The notes beneath the pieces are model-generated. The model had not been told where the DNA came from, searched no databases, and was given only the letters and a program-made list of their open reading frames with translations. A program made the translations under genes and the position numbers. Below, piece after piece: positions 1 through 7,848 of a stretch of DNA of 64,000 nucleotides; the stretch's first letter is position 1, and the number at the start of each line of letters is the position of its first letter. The stretch covers positions 124,001 through 188,000 of the forward strand of contig NZ_FNYL01000001.1 of NCBI RefSeq assembly GCF_900109045.1, written 5' to 3'. Source of the DNA: Dyadobacter sp. SG02. GTDB lineage: Bacteria; Bacteroidota; Bacteroidia; Cytophagales; Spirosomataceae.

Positions 1-94
1 GACAGGACGCTATAAAATCCAGGTCGACTGGAAGAGCGGAAGTGAAACCTACTGGAACGAGGGTGTAGTGGTGGTTGATCACCAAAATCTTTAA
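1..94 (+). CDS. FixH family protein, C-terminal fragment (runs in from the left edge)
   Basis: Reading from base 2, the edge encodes about 30 residues ending in a TAA at 92-94, with the tail GRYKIQVDW...WNEGVVVVD. This resembles the conserved periplasmic end of FixH/CcoH, the small single-span protein needed for maturation of cbb3-type cytochrome oxidase. The stop lies only 3 bp before the next start, so the genes are co-transcribed. The following gene is a SafE-like membrane protein, a usual neighbour of ccoGHIS genes in Bacteroidota, which supports the call. Only the last third or less of the protein is visible, so the assignment rests on a short match plus context. Confidence 0.6.
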   Translation, partial: TGRYKIQVDWKSGSETYWNEGVVVVDHQNL

Positions 95-97
95 CCG

Positions 98-796
98 ATG
101 ATCACGGTCCTGTCCTACCTCGCCATTTCGATGGGACTCATCAGCAGCTTCCATTGCGTGGGTATGTGCGGGCCCATCGCGCTCGCATTACCCGTGCATA
201 AGGGTACGCGTAGGCGCCGGGTCGCGGGCGTATTCGCGTATAATGCGGGGCGCGCACTCACATACGCGACGTTCGGGATGGCCATAGGTACGTTAGGGGC
301 TTCGCTGGCTTGGTTGGGTGTGCTACGGTATGCTTCCATCGCGATCGGCATAGGAATGCTGGGTTATGTATTCTGGCCTTCCGGAATAGGGCAGCGATTG
401 CATATGCCCGTGTTTTGGCAAAAAACAGTAGGCCGTTTAAAACAGATAATGGGTCTCTATCTCAAAAGAATCGATGTTACGGGCATGGTGCTTCTCGGAA
501 TGCTCAACGGCGCGATTCCTTGCGGCATGGTCTACATGGCACTCGTCAGTTCGGTCGCCACGGGCAGTACCTTGGGCGGCGCCGCGTTTATGGCGCTTTT
601 CGGCGTGGGCACTATGCCTGGTATGCTTGCATTAGGTATTGCAAAGCAACGATTCACGCCGACACTCAGCACCCGCATTCGCAAACTTACGCCGGTATTG
701 GTTGCCATTGCAGGGATCTGGCTCGTGGCACGCGGGGTAATGGCTTCCTATCACGACCATTCCAAACCTGCCATGGGAATCACAATCTGCCGCTGA
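98..796 (+). CDS. sulfite exporter TauE/SafE-like (UreH/DsbD-type) membrane protein of the cbb3 assembly locus
   Basis: This 232-residue polytopic membrane protein has about six hydrophobic segments arranged as two halves. The N-terminal motif HCVGMCGP (residues 19-26) and the half-repeat motif AIPCGMVYM are typical of the cytochrome c biogenesis/UreH-like transmembrane family that is often annotated as sulfite exporter TauE/SafE. The paired Cys and Met residues could handle copper or heme-thiol chemistry, which fits its place directly behind a FixH gene (3-bp gap). I infer a role in cbb3 oxidase assembly or metal supply rather than sulfite export; the sequence does not fix the substrate. The ATG at 98 is the natural start. 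Confidence 0.8.
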   Translation: MITVLSYLAISMGLISSFHCVGMCGPIALALPVHKGTRRRRVAGVFAYNAGRALTYATFGMAIGTLGASLAWLGVLRYASIAIGIGMLGYVFWPSGIGQRLHMPVFWQKTVGRLKQIMGLYLKRIDVTGMVLLGMLNGAIPCGMVYMALVSSVATGSTLGGAAFMALFGVGTMPGMLALGIAKQRFTPTLSTRIRKLTPVLVAIAGIWLVARGVMASYHDHSKPAMGITICR

Positions 797-835
797 ACTA
801 CTTGAACAGCTTGGATAAGCGGGTTACCTTGCCGC

Positions 836-1186
836 ATGAAAACTTACAAGGCCATTATCCAGCTCACTTCAGACGATCCCAAAGTCCATCGCAGTATGAT
901 CCGGCAAACCGGTAACCTGCTTGCACATTTGGACAAAACTGTCGATGTCCGTATCATCTGCCACGGTGCTTCCATGCCGTTTTGCGTCGCTGCCGACAAT
1001 CCGTTTACCGACGAAATTCTTGGATTACTAAACCAGCATATCACCATCGCAGCATGCCGCAATATGCTGGTTGCCAACAATGTCGGGCCTGATGATCTGA
1101 TAGCGGGTATCGAGGTCGTCCCGTCCGGGATTGCCGAACTCGTAATCCTGCAACAGGAAGGTTGGAGCTATGTAAAAGCCGGGTAG
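836..1186 (+). CDS. DsrE/DsrF-like family protein
   Basis: A soluble 116-residue protein with a small alpha/beta fold. Residues 1-10 form the first strand (KAIIQL), a central CHGASMPFC segment follows, and Cys74 lies in the segment AACRNMLVANN. It ends with GIEVVPSGIAELVILQQEG, the typical end of DsrE-like predicted peroxiredoxin or sulfur-relay proteins (COG1416 type). In characterised relatives a conserved Cys carries persulfide sulfur. The gene follows the SafE-like gene by 40 bp on the same strand and precedes hemN, so it may be the last gene of the cbb3 maturation operon. Its function here is inferred only from family resemblance. Confidence 0.75.
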   Translation: MKTYKAIIQLTSDDPKVHRSMIRQTGNLLAHLDKTVDVRIICHGASMPFCVAADNPFTDEILGLLNQHITIAACRNMLVANNVGPDDLIAGIEVVPSGIAELVILQQEGWSYVKAG

Positions 1187-1201
1187 AAGTCTGTTTTTGA
1201 T

Positions 1202-1215
1202 ATGATTTAAATCAT
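1202..1215. promoter_or_regulatory. FNR/Crp-like palindrome upstream of hemN (distal box)
   Basis: The 14-mer ATGATTTAAATCAT is a perfect inverted repeat matching the TTGATnnnnATCAA FNR consensus in four of five bases per half-site. It lies 59 bp before the hemN start. A Crp/Fnr-type regulator is encoded two genes downstream. Confidence 0.5.
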
Positions 1216-1249
1216 GTTTTCCCTTTCCCGTCCTGGGTAGTTTTGATCA

Positions 1250-1263
1250 ATGATCTACATCAA
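1250..1263. promoter_or_regulatory. FNR-like box immediately upstream of hemN (proximal box)
   Basis: The 14-mer ATGATCTACATCAA matches TTGATnnnnATCAA with a single mismatch. It ends 11 bp before the hemN ATG, so binding there would overlap the leader or promoter of hemN. Together with the box at 1202-1215 it suggests oxygen-linked or Crp-family control. Confidence 0.5.
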
Positions 1264-1274
1264 AACATTGACCG

Positions 1275-2639
1275 ATGGACAAGGACCTGCTTTTTAAATA
1301 CAACATTCCGGGGCCGCGCTACACCAGCTACCCGACCGTTCCGTACTGGCAGAAAACACCTCCCTCCATGAGCAAATGGAAAGAACTGGTTCAGGATGCA
1401 TTCACGGTGTCAAATCAAAAAGAGGGCATCAGCCTTTACATTCACCTGCCGTTTTGCGAAAGCCTCTGCACCTATTGCGGCTGTAACACGCGCATTACCA
1501 TCAATCACAGGGTGGAAGACCAATACATCCGGGCCGTTTTGAAGGAATGGCGAATGTATTGCGAATTGTTCGGTCATGAAAAACCGGTGATCCGGGAGTT
1601 GCACCTGGGCGGCGGCACGCCTACGTTTTTCAGTCCGGCCAATCTGGTAAAACTGGTTAATGGTTTGCTGGAAAATGCATTGGTACACGAAGACGCCCGT
1701 TTCGGCTTCGAGGCGCATCCGGGCAATACGACAGATGAACATCTGGAAGCATTGTATGCTGTCGGTTTCCGTCGCATCAGCATTGGTGTACAGGATTTCA
1801 ATCCGGTGGTACTGGCCATGATCAACCGGCACCAGACTTTTGAACAGGTAAAACACCTTACATTAAAAGCCCGCGAAATTGGGTATACGTCCGTCAACTA
1901 CGACATCGTGTACGGCCTGCCTCAGCAGAAAAACTGCTCGATGATGGAAACGATGCTGCGCGTGATCCGCCTTAAACCCGACCGCATTGCATTTTACAGC
2001 TACGCCCATGTGCCGTGGATCAAACCCGGCCAGCGCAGCTATACCGAAAAAGACCTGCCCGACGCCGACCATAAAATCGCCATCTACGAAACCGGTCGCA
2101 ATGCATTGGAACTGGCCGGCTATGAAGACATTGGCATGGACCATTTTGCCCTCCGGTCCGACGAACTCTACAAAGCCGCCACGCAGGAACGCCTGCACCG
2201 GAACTTCATGGGTTACACCGATACCCGCACGCAGCTGCTGATCGGCCTCGGCGCATCGTCTATTTCCGATTCGTGGTGGGGTTATGCCCAGAACGAGAAG
2301 AAAGTGGAAGATTATTACAAAAAACTCGCCGTCAACGAGCTACCCCTATTCCGCGGCCACGAGCTGAGCCGCGAAGACCTGATCCTGAGAAGGCATATCC
2401 TCCGGCTGATGACTTCCTTCGAAACATCGTGGACCAGCACTTCCGAAGTTTGTATGGAGCTGTACCAGGCGCTTGAAAGACTGTCCGAAATGGAGTTCGA
2501 CGAGTTGGTGGAAATAGAGCCGTTCCGACTGAGGATCACTGAAAGAGGCAAGGCGTTCGTGCGTAACATGTGTATGGCGTTCGACGCGCGCCTGTGGGCC
2601 GATTTACCGCAAACGACCCTTTTCAGTCAAACAGTTTAA
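1275..2639 (+). CDS. hemN: oxygen-independent coproporphyrinogen III oxidase (radical SAM)
   Basis: The 454-residue protein converts coproporphyrinogen III to protoporphyrinogen IX without oxygen, using S-adenosylmethionine. The radical-SAM cluster motif CESLCTYCGC (Cys61, 65, 68, with the extra Cys70 typical of HemN) is intact. It is preceded by the N-terminal IPGPRYTSYPT signature and followed by the GGGTPTF SAM-binding motif; the C-terminal HemN domain is present. The length is normal for HemN. The start at 1275 sits just behind two FNR-like boxes. The context (cbb3 oxidase assembly upstream, PAS kinase and Crp-like regulator downstream) fits heme supply under low oxygen. Confidence 0.95.
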   Translation: MDKDLLFKYNIPGPRYTSYPTVPYWQKTPPSMSKWKELVQDAFTVSNQKEGISLYIHLPFCESLCTYCGCNTRITINHRVEDQYIRAVLKEWRMYCELFGHEKPVIRELHLGGGTPTFFSPANLVKLVNGLLENALVHEDARFGFEAHPGNTTDEHLEALYAVGFRRISIGVQDFNPVVLAMINRHQTFEQVKHLTLKAREIGYTSVNYDIVYGLPQQKNCSMMETMLRVIRLKPDRIAFYSYAHVPWIKPGQRSYTEKDLPDADHKIAIYETGRNALELAGYEDIGMDHFALRSDELYKAATQERLHRNFMGYTDTRTQLLIGLGASSISDSWWGYAQNEKKVEDYYKKLAVNELPLFRGHELSREDLILRRHILRLMTSFETSWTSTSEVCMELYQALERLSEMEFDELVEIEPFRLRITERGKAFVRNMCMAFDARLWADLPQTTLFSQTV

Positions 2640-2681
2640 CAATGAATTCTTGCGGTGTTCACCTGTGTCCTGTACTTTGGT

Positions 2682-3947
2682 ATGTTTGATACGGATATTT
2701 TAATTCATACGCAGGTGATGACACGGCACATCGAGATGCTGGATGCACTGTTCAAGCACGCGACCGAAGGGATTGTTGTGGTGGACAAGCAGGCGAACAT
2801 TGTAATGCTCAACCCCAAGGCCAAAGAGCTTTTTGGTTACGCCGACAGCGAGCTGATTGGCAGGAAAATCGAAACACTGATCCCCCAGCGGTTCAACCGG
2901 AACCATGTGGGCTACCGTGACGAGTACCTCGAAGCGCCCCGCGCCCGTGGTATGGGGCACATGATGGACCTTTTCGCACGACGCAAGGACGGCAGCGAGT
3001 TTCCCGTGGAAGTTAGCCTCAGTCCTTTCAAAACCAGCGACGGCGAGTTTGTGGTGAGTTTTGTGATTGACATTACTGAGCGTAAAAAGCAGGAAAGCCG
3101 CATTATCGAGGCCAATCTTGAAATTCAAAAACTGAATGCGGAGCTGGAAGAACGCGTGCAACGGCGCACCGAAGAGCTGGCCGCGGCGATCAAGCGTATC
3201 GAACAGTCGCAGGAAGAAGTGGTGCGGGCATTGACAAAAGAGCGCGAACTGAACAATATGAAGAGCCAGTTCGTGACCATTGCCTCCCACGAGTTCCGGA
3301 CGCCGCTGGCGACCATCCTTTCCTCGGCGTCGCTCATAGGCCGGTATTCGCGCACGGAAGATGAGGATAAGCGGCAAAAGCACGTCCAGCGTATCAAATC
3401 GACCGTTACCAACCTTACCGAGATATTGAACGACTTCCTCTCCATCGGCAAGCTGGAAGAAGGTCGTATTCATTGCATCCCCGTCCTCACCGACCTCAAC
3501 TCATTTTGCAAAAACCTGATCGAGGAGATCCGGGGGCTTTGCAAGGAAGGCCAGGAAATGTATGTAAGCTATGAAGGCGAGGCCAATGCGTGGCTCGACA
3601 AGCAGCTCCTGCGCAATGTGCTTTTCAACCTGCTTTCGAATGCGATCAAATACTCCGAATCCGGCAAATCGATTTTTCTGCGGGTGAAAAATTGGAGCGG
3701 GTTGATCCGCATTGAAGTCCAGGACCAGGGTATCGGCATACCCGAGCAAGACCAGGGCCATATTTTCGACCGGTTTTTCCGTGCCAATAATGCCGGCAAT
3801 GCGCAGGGTACCGGACTGGGCCTCAACATTGTACAAAACTACATCGAACTGATGGGCGGCACCGTGCGGTTCCGGAGCGAGGTGGGCGCGGGCACTACAT
3901 TTTTCGTAGAACTGCCCAACCGCGAGCCGGCAACCGTTAAAATCTAA
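2682..3947 (+). CDS. PAS-domain sensor histidine kinase, possible oxygen/redox sensor
   Basis: This is a soluble kinase of about 421 residues with no membrane segments. A PAS domain (about 20-135) is followed by a coiled coil of heptads, a HisKA domain with the H-box SHEFRTPLATI (His203) and a HATPase with N-box (NLLSNAIKYS), G1 (DQGIGIPEQ) and G2 (GTGLGLNIV). His75 of the PAS domain lies 29 residues before the conserved DG, the same spacing as the proximal heme ligand of FixL; however, many non-heme PAS domains share this His, and the FixL distal Arg is not present. The frame is open from a GTG at 2655, but ATG 2682 or ATG 2718 is more likely, since promoter-like sequence (TTG at 2650, TACTTTG near 2673) covers the GTG. 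It lies 23 bp upstream of its probable partner regulator. Confidence 0.85.
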   Translation: MFDTDILIHTQVMTRHIEMLDALFKHATEGIVVVDKQANIVMLNPKAKELFGYADSELIGRKIETLIPQRFNRNHVGYRDEYLEAPRARGMGHMMDLFARRKDGSEFPVEVSLSPFKTSDGEFVVSFVIDITERKKQESRIIEANLEIQKLNAELEERVQRRTEELAAAIKRIEQSQEEVVRALTKERELNNMKSQFVTIASHEFRTPLATILSSASLIGRYSRTEDEDKRQKHVQRIKSTVTNLTEILNDFLSIGKLEEGRIHCIPVLTDLNSFCKNLIEEIRGLCKEGQEMYVSYEGEANAWLDKQLLRNVLFNLLSNAIKYSESGKSIFLRVKNWSGLIRIEVQDQGIGIPEQDQGHIFDRFFRANNAGNAQGTGLGLNIVQNYIELMGGTVRFRSEVGAGTTFFVELPNREPATVKI

Positions 3948-3970
3948 TCCTGACACAAACAGCAACCAAC

Positions 3971-5035
3971 TTGGAAGCGAGAAAAATCCTTTTGATAGAA
4001 GACCATCCCGAGATGCGGGAAAATACGGCAGAGATTCTCGAACTCGCCAATTACCACGTGATCACGGCCCAAAATGGCAAAGAAGGCATACAACAAGCCG
4101 CACAGCACCACCCGGACCTGATCATATGCGACATTATGATGCCCGAACTCGACGGCTACGGCGTGCTGCATATGCTCGGTAAGGACGAGCGTACGGCATC
4201 CATCCCTTTCATTTTCCTGACCGCCAAAGCAGAAAAGGACGATTACCGCAAAGGCATGACCATGGGCGCCGACGATTATCTCACGAAGCCCTACGACGAC
4301 GTGGAGCTGCTGAATGCCGTAGAGATGCGCCTCAAAAAGAGCGACCGGCTAAAAAAGCAGTTCGAACGCTCCGCCGAAGGCTTCGACCAGTTCATCAAGG
4401 AAGCCCAGGCGTTCGATCCGATTGTGAAGCTTGCGGAGGACAAGAAGGTGAAATTTTTAAAGAAAAAAGAAACCATTTATACCGAAGGCAGCTTTCCCTC
4501 ACACGTGTTTTTTCTTCAAAAAGGGAAAGTCAAAGCCTATAAATCTAATGAGAACGGCAAGGAATACATTACCGACCTGCTAAAAGATGGCGAGTTCTTC
4601 GGTTACCTGGACCTGCTGCAAGGTGCACCTTACGAAGAAACGGCCATTGCATTGGAGAAATCCGAGGTGGCAATGATCCCGAAAGATGACTTTTTCAACC
4701 TGCTCCAGGGCAACCGCGAAGTGGCTTCGAAGTTCATTCGAATGCTCTCCAACGAAATCAAAGAGCGGGAAGAGCGACTGTTACAACTCGCCTACAATTC
4801 CGTTCGGAAGCGCGTGGCGCAGGCGCTCGTAATGCTTGTTCAGCGCTACCAGGAAGACCGTTCGAAACCATTCTCCATGGCCGTCACCCGTGAAGACATT
4901 GCCTCGATGGTAGGAACGGCCACCGAAACCGTGATCAGGACGCTTTCCGACTTCAAAGATGAGCGCCTCGTGGATATGAAAGGCAGCCAAATTACGGTTC
5001 TGGAGTATGAAAAGCTCGCGCGAATGCGAAATTAG
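3971..5035 (+). CDS. receiver-domain / Crp-Fnr fusion transcriptional regulator
   Basis: The 354-residue fusion has an N-terminal CheY-like receiver (acidic pair E10/D11, phospho-acceptor D54, T84, K106), a cyclic-nucleotide-binding-fold domain (about 145-265) and a C-terminal Crp-type winged helix (VTREDIASMVGTATETVIR). The start is TTG at 3971; the first internal ATG would remove the acidic residues of the receiver. It has only one Cys (C53), so it cannot hold an FNR-type Fe-S cluster, and the phosphate-binding-cassette Arg that contacts cAMP is not seen (APYEETAIAL instead). Control is therefore probably by phosphorylation from the kinase 23 bp upstream. The likely targets include hemN and cbb3 genes via FNR-like boxes. 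Confidence 0.88.
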   Translation: MEARKILLIEDHPEMRENTAEILELANYHVITAQNGKEGIQQAAQHHPDLIICDIMMPELDGYGVLHMLGKDERTASIPFIFLTAKAEKDDYRKGMTMGADDYLTKPYDDVELLNAVEMRLKKSDRLKKQFERSAEGFDQFIKEAQAFDPIVKLAEDKKVKFLKKKETIYTEGSFPSHVFFLQKGKVKAYKSNENGKEYITDLLKDGEFFGYLDLLQGAPYEETAIALEKSEVAMIPKDDFFNLLQGNREVASKFIRMLSNEIKEREERLLQLAYNSVRKRVAQALVMLVQRYQEDRSKPFSMAVTREDIASMVGTATETVIRTLSDFKDERLVDMKGSQITVLEYEKLARMRN

Positions 5036-5190
5036 TCCTGATTATTTCACCGATAATTAAGCCATAGGTTCCGGCCACTCATAAAATCGGGAAATTATGA
5101 CGGTCCCGGCGCAAATTGGCCGTTAAAATCAATTTTGTAACCATTAATTCATCCGTCGACATTGCGCAGAAATACTTCGCTTGCTTTTCC

Positions 5191-5198
5191 TAGTTTTG
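5191..5198 (+). promoter_or_regulatory. candidate -7 element (TAnnTTTG type) upstream of the small-gene pair
   Basis: TAGTTTTG matches the Bacteroidota -7 consensus TAnnTTTG and lies 31 bp before the ATG at 5230. No convincing TTTG -33 element stands at the expected distance, so the call is weak. The rest of the 194-bp gap from 5036 shows nothing else I can name. Confidence 0.3.
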
Positions 5199-5229
5199 GT
5201 GAACTAGTATTCAACAAATCATTGAACCT

Positions 5230-5481
5230 ATGGAACAAATAGTACCTACCGAAGCACCAGAAATTGTGGAAGTCGTGCAGCTATTGCAGGACGCCGACGC
5301 GCCGAAAACTGCGGAAGCGATGGCAGCTGCGGAAGCAGCCAAGGCCGAAAAATTCGCAAGATTGCCTACCCTTGAGGTGCTGGTGGCTAGAATGATCCAG
5401 ACAAACAGGGATATAGACGCGTACCGCAGAGGTGAAATAACATTAGAGGAACTTAACGCATTGGGAGTACGGTTTGTCTGA
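5230..5481 (+). CDS. small acidic helical protein of unknown function
   Basis: An 83-residue protein that I do not recognise. The N-terminal half is Glu/Ala/Val-rich and probably helical (many AEAAKAE-type steps). The C-terminal half carries a basic/hydrophobic helix, a YRRGEITLEEL turn and ends GVRFV. The 3' end overlaps the next gene by 8 bp, so translation is likely coupled. The small acidic protein followed by a larger partner resembles the architecture of antitoxin-first pairs, but no toxin signature is visible, and an unrelated role is equally possible. Confidence 0.6.
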   Translation: MEQIVPTEAPEIVEVVQLLQDADAPKTAEAMAAAEAAKAEKFARLPTLEVLVARMIQTNRDIDAYRRGEITLEELNALGVRFV

Positions 5482-5980
5482 AATTTATCAATACCAATGT
5501 TTTGGAGACCTTTATAGATTTACGACGATACAAAATATCATCGTAGACGTTCACTTTTCCCTAGATGGACGGTGGTTTCCCGATGATCCCGAGATAAAAA
5601 CTTATAGTTTCCTGATTAAAACGGATAGACCATCCATGGGCCTGGATATCCGGCTCAGAAACACTGTGCTGGATATCCTGGCCAGCTTTCTCAAAGATCA
5701 TGATGCGATCATCATCTACTTTTGTGACCCATTCGACGGTAAGGGACATAAACGCTACGCAAAATTTAACAGATGGTTTAACATGATCGATCACCTGACA
5801 ATTGAAAAACATGACAGGCAGGTAACCGTGTTAGATTTGAAAATTGATGAAAATGATCGATTGATCAGATCGGAAGTAGTGGTTTACGCCTCCATCCTAC
5901 TGCGAAAAACACATCTGGACTACGAGGCGGCTATTCGTATCTTCCATTCAGGCGATATAGACAAGAGCGGGAAGGTGTGA
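5474..5980 (+). CDS. DUF6169-like protein
   Basis: A 168-residue soluble protein starting at a TTG inside the end of the preceding gene. The N-terminal part is beta-rich (YQYQCFGDLYRFTT). A mid-protein segment, AIIIYFCDPFDGKGHKR, is followed by a Trp-Phe pair (FNRWFN). That pattern of a hydrophobic strand, CD, D, a basic segment and WF is what I associate with the DUF6169 family of Bacteroidota, recalled rather than searched. No catalytic site is obvious. The 3' end overlaps the convergent minus-strand gene ending at 5948 by 33 bp. Function is unknown; the overlap with the small upstream gene suggests the two products act together. Confidence 0.6.
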   Translation: MSEIYQYQCFGDLYRFTTIQNIIVDVHFSLDGRWFPDDPEIKTYSFLIKTDRPSMGLDIRLRNTVLDILASFLKDHDAIIIYFCDPFDGKGHKRYAKFNRWFNMIDHLTIEKHDRQVTVLDLKIDENDRLIRSEVVVYASILLRKTHLDYEAAIRIFHSGDIDKSGKV

Positions 5981-7741
5981 CAGCCTCTCTTCAATCGCCT
6001 CCAACTGCGCCATCATTTCCTGCCGGTACTCCACTGTCTGATTTGTTATTTCAGGGATCAGCTTTTTGTAATAATTAATGCCTTCCAGCAGGTTAGAGCG
6101 GAATTTTGTAAAGTATTTTGCTTTCTTATCGTTCAGTGCTGCCGCCTGCCGCCCGATGTCCTTTTTGAGATAATCCACGTACAGGTTCAACTCGTTGATG
6201 AACATATTCGGTCGCAGGTGGTTGCTCAGCAGGTCTATTTTCCCATAAATATGCCCTACCATTTCGTCCAGCGAGTAGATTCCTGAAAACCAGGCCAGGT
6301 TGGGGCCGGGACAAATCGCTACTGCGTTGTTTTCGCGTGGTTTGATCAGATGGTTTTTAATGAGCGCGGCAGTGCTCAGCCCGTCGCAAAGGCATAGTTT
6401 TTCAGTGACGGCGTCGATTTGCATTTGCAGGTCTGCCGGCCGGGGGTCGATCGCTTGTAATTGTTTGATTTTCAATTGCTGGTATTGGCGCGATGCCGTA
6501 CAGATCGGCTCTTGGGTAAACTCGGTGTTTGAAACGAGGTAGCGTTTGTGGCAGGGACTACCGGGGCGGCCTTTTGCAATGCGTTCGAGGCGCTGCTTTT
6601 CGGCGGTGCTGTTTTTAAAATTATTGAAAAGAACGCCCAAAGGCGATGAGTCGCTCACATAATAGGCATCACTGTCAGCATCGGCCAGCTCGTTCAGTGT
6701 GGCTTTGTCTACATTGGTTACCTCCGGCACCAGCAGGAACGGGCTACCCCAGCCTGTCGCTTCGATGCCGTAATGTTTGAGCAAAAAGGCATTTTCGGCC
6801 GCGGTACCAATGCCTCCCTGCACGGATATGCGCGTATGGGGCACGTGTATGAGCGCAATCCCCCTGCTTTCGAGCGCGGGCCCGTATAGCGCGAGTAGCT
6901 CGGTAAACATTTCGGCGCGGCGATTTTTGAATTCTTCCAGCACGGGCCCAAGCAGATTACCCTCCGTCGCGAATGCATGTCCGCCGCAGTTCAGTCCCGA
7001 TTCAATGCGGAATTCGGAAACCCAGATGCCTTTCTTGGCCAGAAACTTCGCTTGTATCAATGCCGAGCGGTAATCGCTTACTTTCAGGATCACCCTTTTG
7101 CAAAAGTTTCCCGTCTCATCCGGAAAAAAGTCGGGAAAAGCTTCCAGGTAGCTGTACAAATGCGGGTTCATTCCGGCAGAAAGCACGATCGAAGACGACA
7201 ATCGGCTCATTGCAAAACCCCGCAGCGCGGCCATCGCATCGGTATAAATGTCGCCGAGCAGGTTACCGTCCGGATCGGTATTCATTTTATCGACCTTCGA
7301 CATAATATTTACGTCTATACTTCCTGGCACCATTTGTTCACGCAATGCAGCCGCATGGGCATCCTTCTCAGCTCCGTCGCTCATCGTCAACATAGCTTCA
7401 TATCTGATTTTCAGGACTGAGTCCTTAGGTAACAGACTGAAATAGCGATCAATATCATTCCCTGCAATGAAGGGCTGGCTTTTCAGGTTCTCAAACTCCT
7501 CTGTTACCATGCGGTGCATCAGGTCGAGGTAAGTGGTGATCCTGCGGGCCCGGTAATCGGGTTGAGATTTGGCGATAGGCGTATCGTCTTCGCCTCGCTG
7601 ACGGGCATAATGGATGCGCATGCGCTCGATCAGCTCGTCATCGACAATGGAAGCGACCGAGGAAATGCCGTATTTGGCGACCTTAATGGGGGTATCGATG
7701 GAGTATCCGAGCCCGAGGACCGGGATATAAAAAGTATGCAT
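5948..7741 (-). CDS. nitronate monooxygenase-like TIM-barrel protein with Cys-rich C-terminal extension
   Basis: A 597-residue soluble protein. The start IPVLGLGYSIDTPIKVAKYG resembles the beginning of FMN-dependent nitronate monooxygenases and FabK-like barrels. C252-GGH (residues 252-255) sits where those enzymes have a GGH motif. Residues 309-370 (VQGGIGTAAEN, ATGWGSPFLLVPE, PLGVLFNN) follow the family pattern of a GGI phosphate loop, a GxxF strand and a proline-Gly-x-x-x-N end. The region after residue 390 holds five Cys (397, 414, 450, 452, 477), enough for an Fe-S cluster or zinc site, then a helical tail. Typical family members have 310-360 residues, so the large insert near 40-180 and the tail are unusual. 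The barrel call is an inference; the substrate is unknown. Confidence 0.6.
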   Translation of the reverse strand: MHTFYIPVLGLGYSIDTPIKVAKYGISSVASIVDDELIERMRIHYARQRGEDDTPIAKSQPDYRARRITTYLDLMHRMVTEEFENLKSQPFIAGNDIDRYFSLLPKDSVLKIRYEAMLTMSDGAEKDAHAAALREQMVPGSIDVNIMSKVDKMNTDPDGNLLGDIYTDAMAALRGFAMSRLSSSIVLSAGMNPHLYSYLEAFPDFFPDETGNFCKRVILKVSDYRSALIQAKFLAKKGIWVSEFRIESGLNCGGHAFATEGNLLGPVLEEFKNRRAEMFTELLALYGPALESRGIALIHVPHTRISVQGGIGTAAENAFLLKHYGIEATGWGSPFLLVPEVTNVDKATLNELADADSDAYYVSDSSPLGVLFNNFKNSTAEKQRLERIAKGRPGSPCHKRYLVSNTEFTQEPICTASRQYQQLKIKQLQAIDPRPADLQMQIDAVTEKLCLCDGLSTAALIKNHLIKPRENNAVAICPGPNLAWFSGIYSLDEMVGHIYGKIDLLSNHLRPNMFINELNLYVDYLKKDIGRQAAALNDKKAKYFTKFRSNLLEGINYYKKLIPEITNQTVEYRQEMMAQLEAIEERLSHLPALVYIA

Positions 7742-7848
7742 ATTCTGGATGAGGTATTAATAATTCATCCAAAAGTAGTCTCGCATCACCGCCTGAAAAC
7801 TGACGCCGCTTAGCCAAGATACTGAGAAACGTCATACCGGTTCGAGTA

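Noticed and set aside
2700..3473. 257-codon open frame antisense to the PAS kinase
   Set aside because: It is the shadow frame of a strongly coding gene with all kinase motifs on the plus strand.
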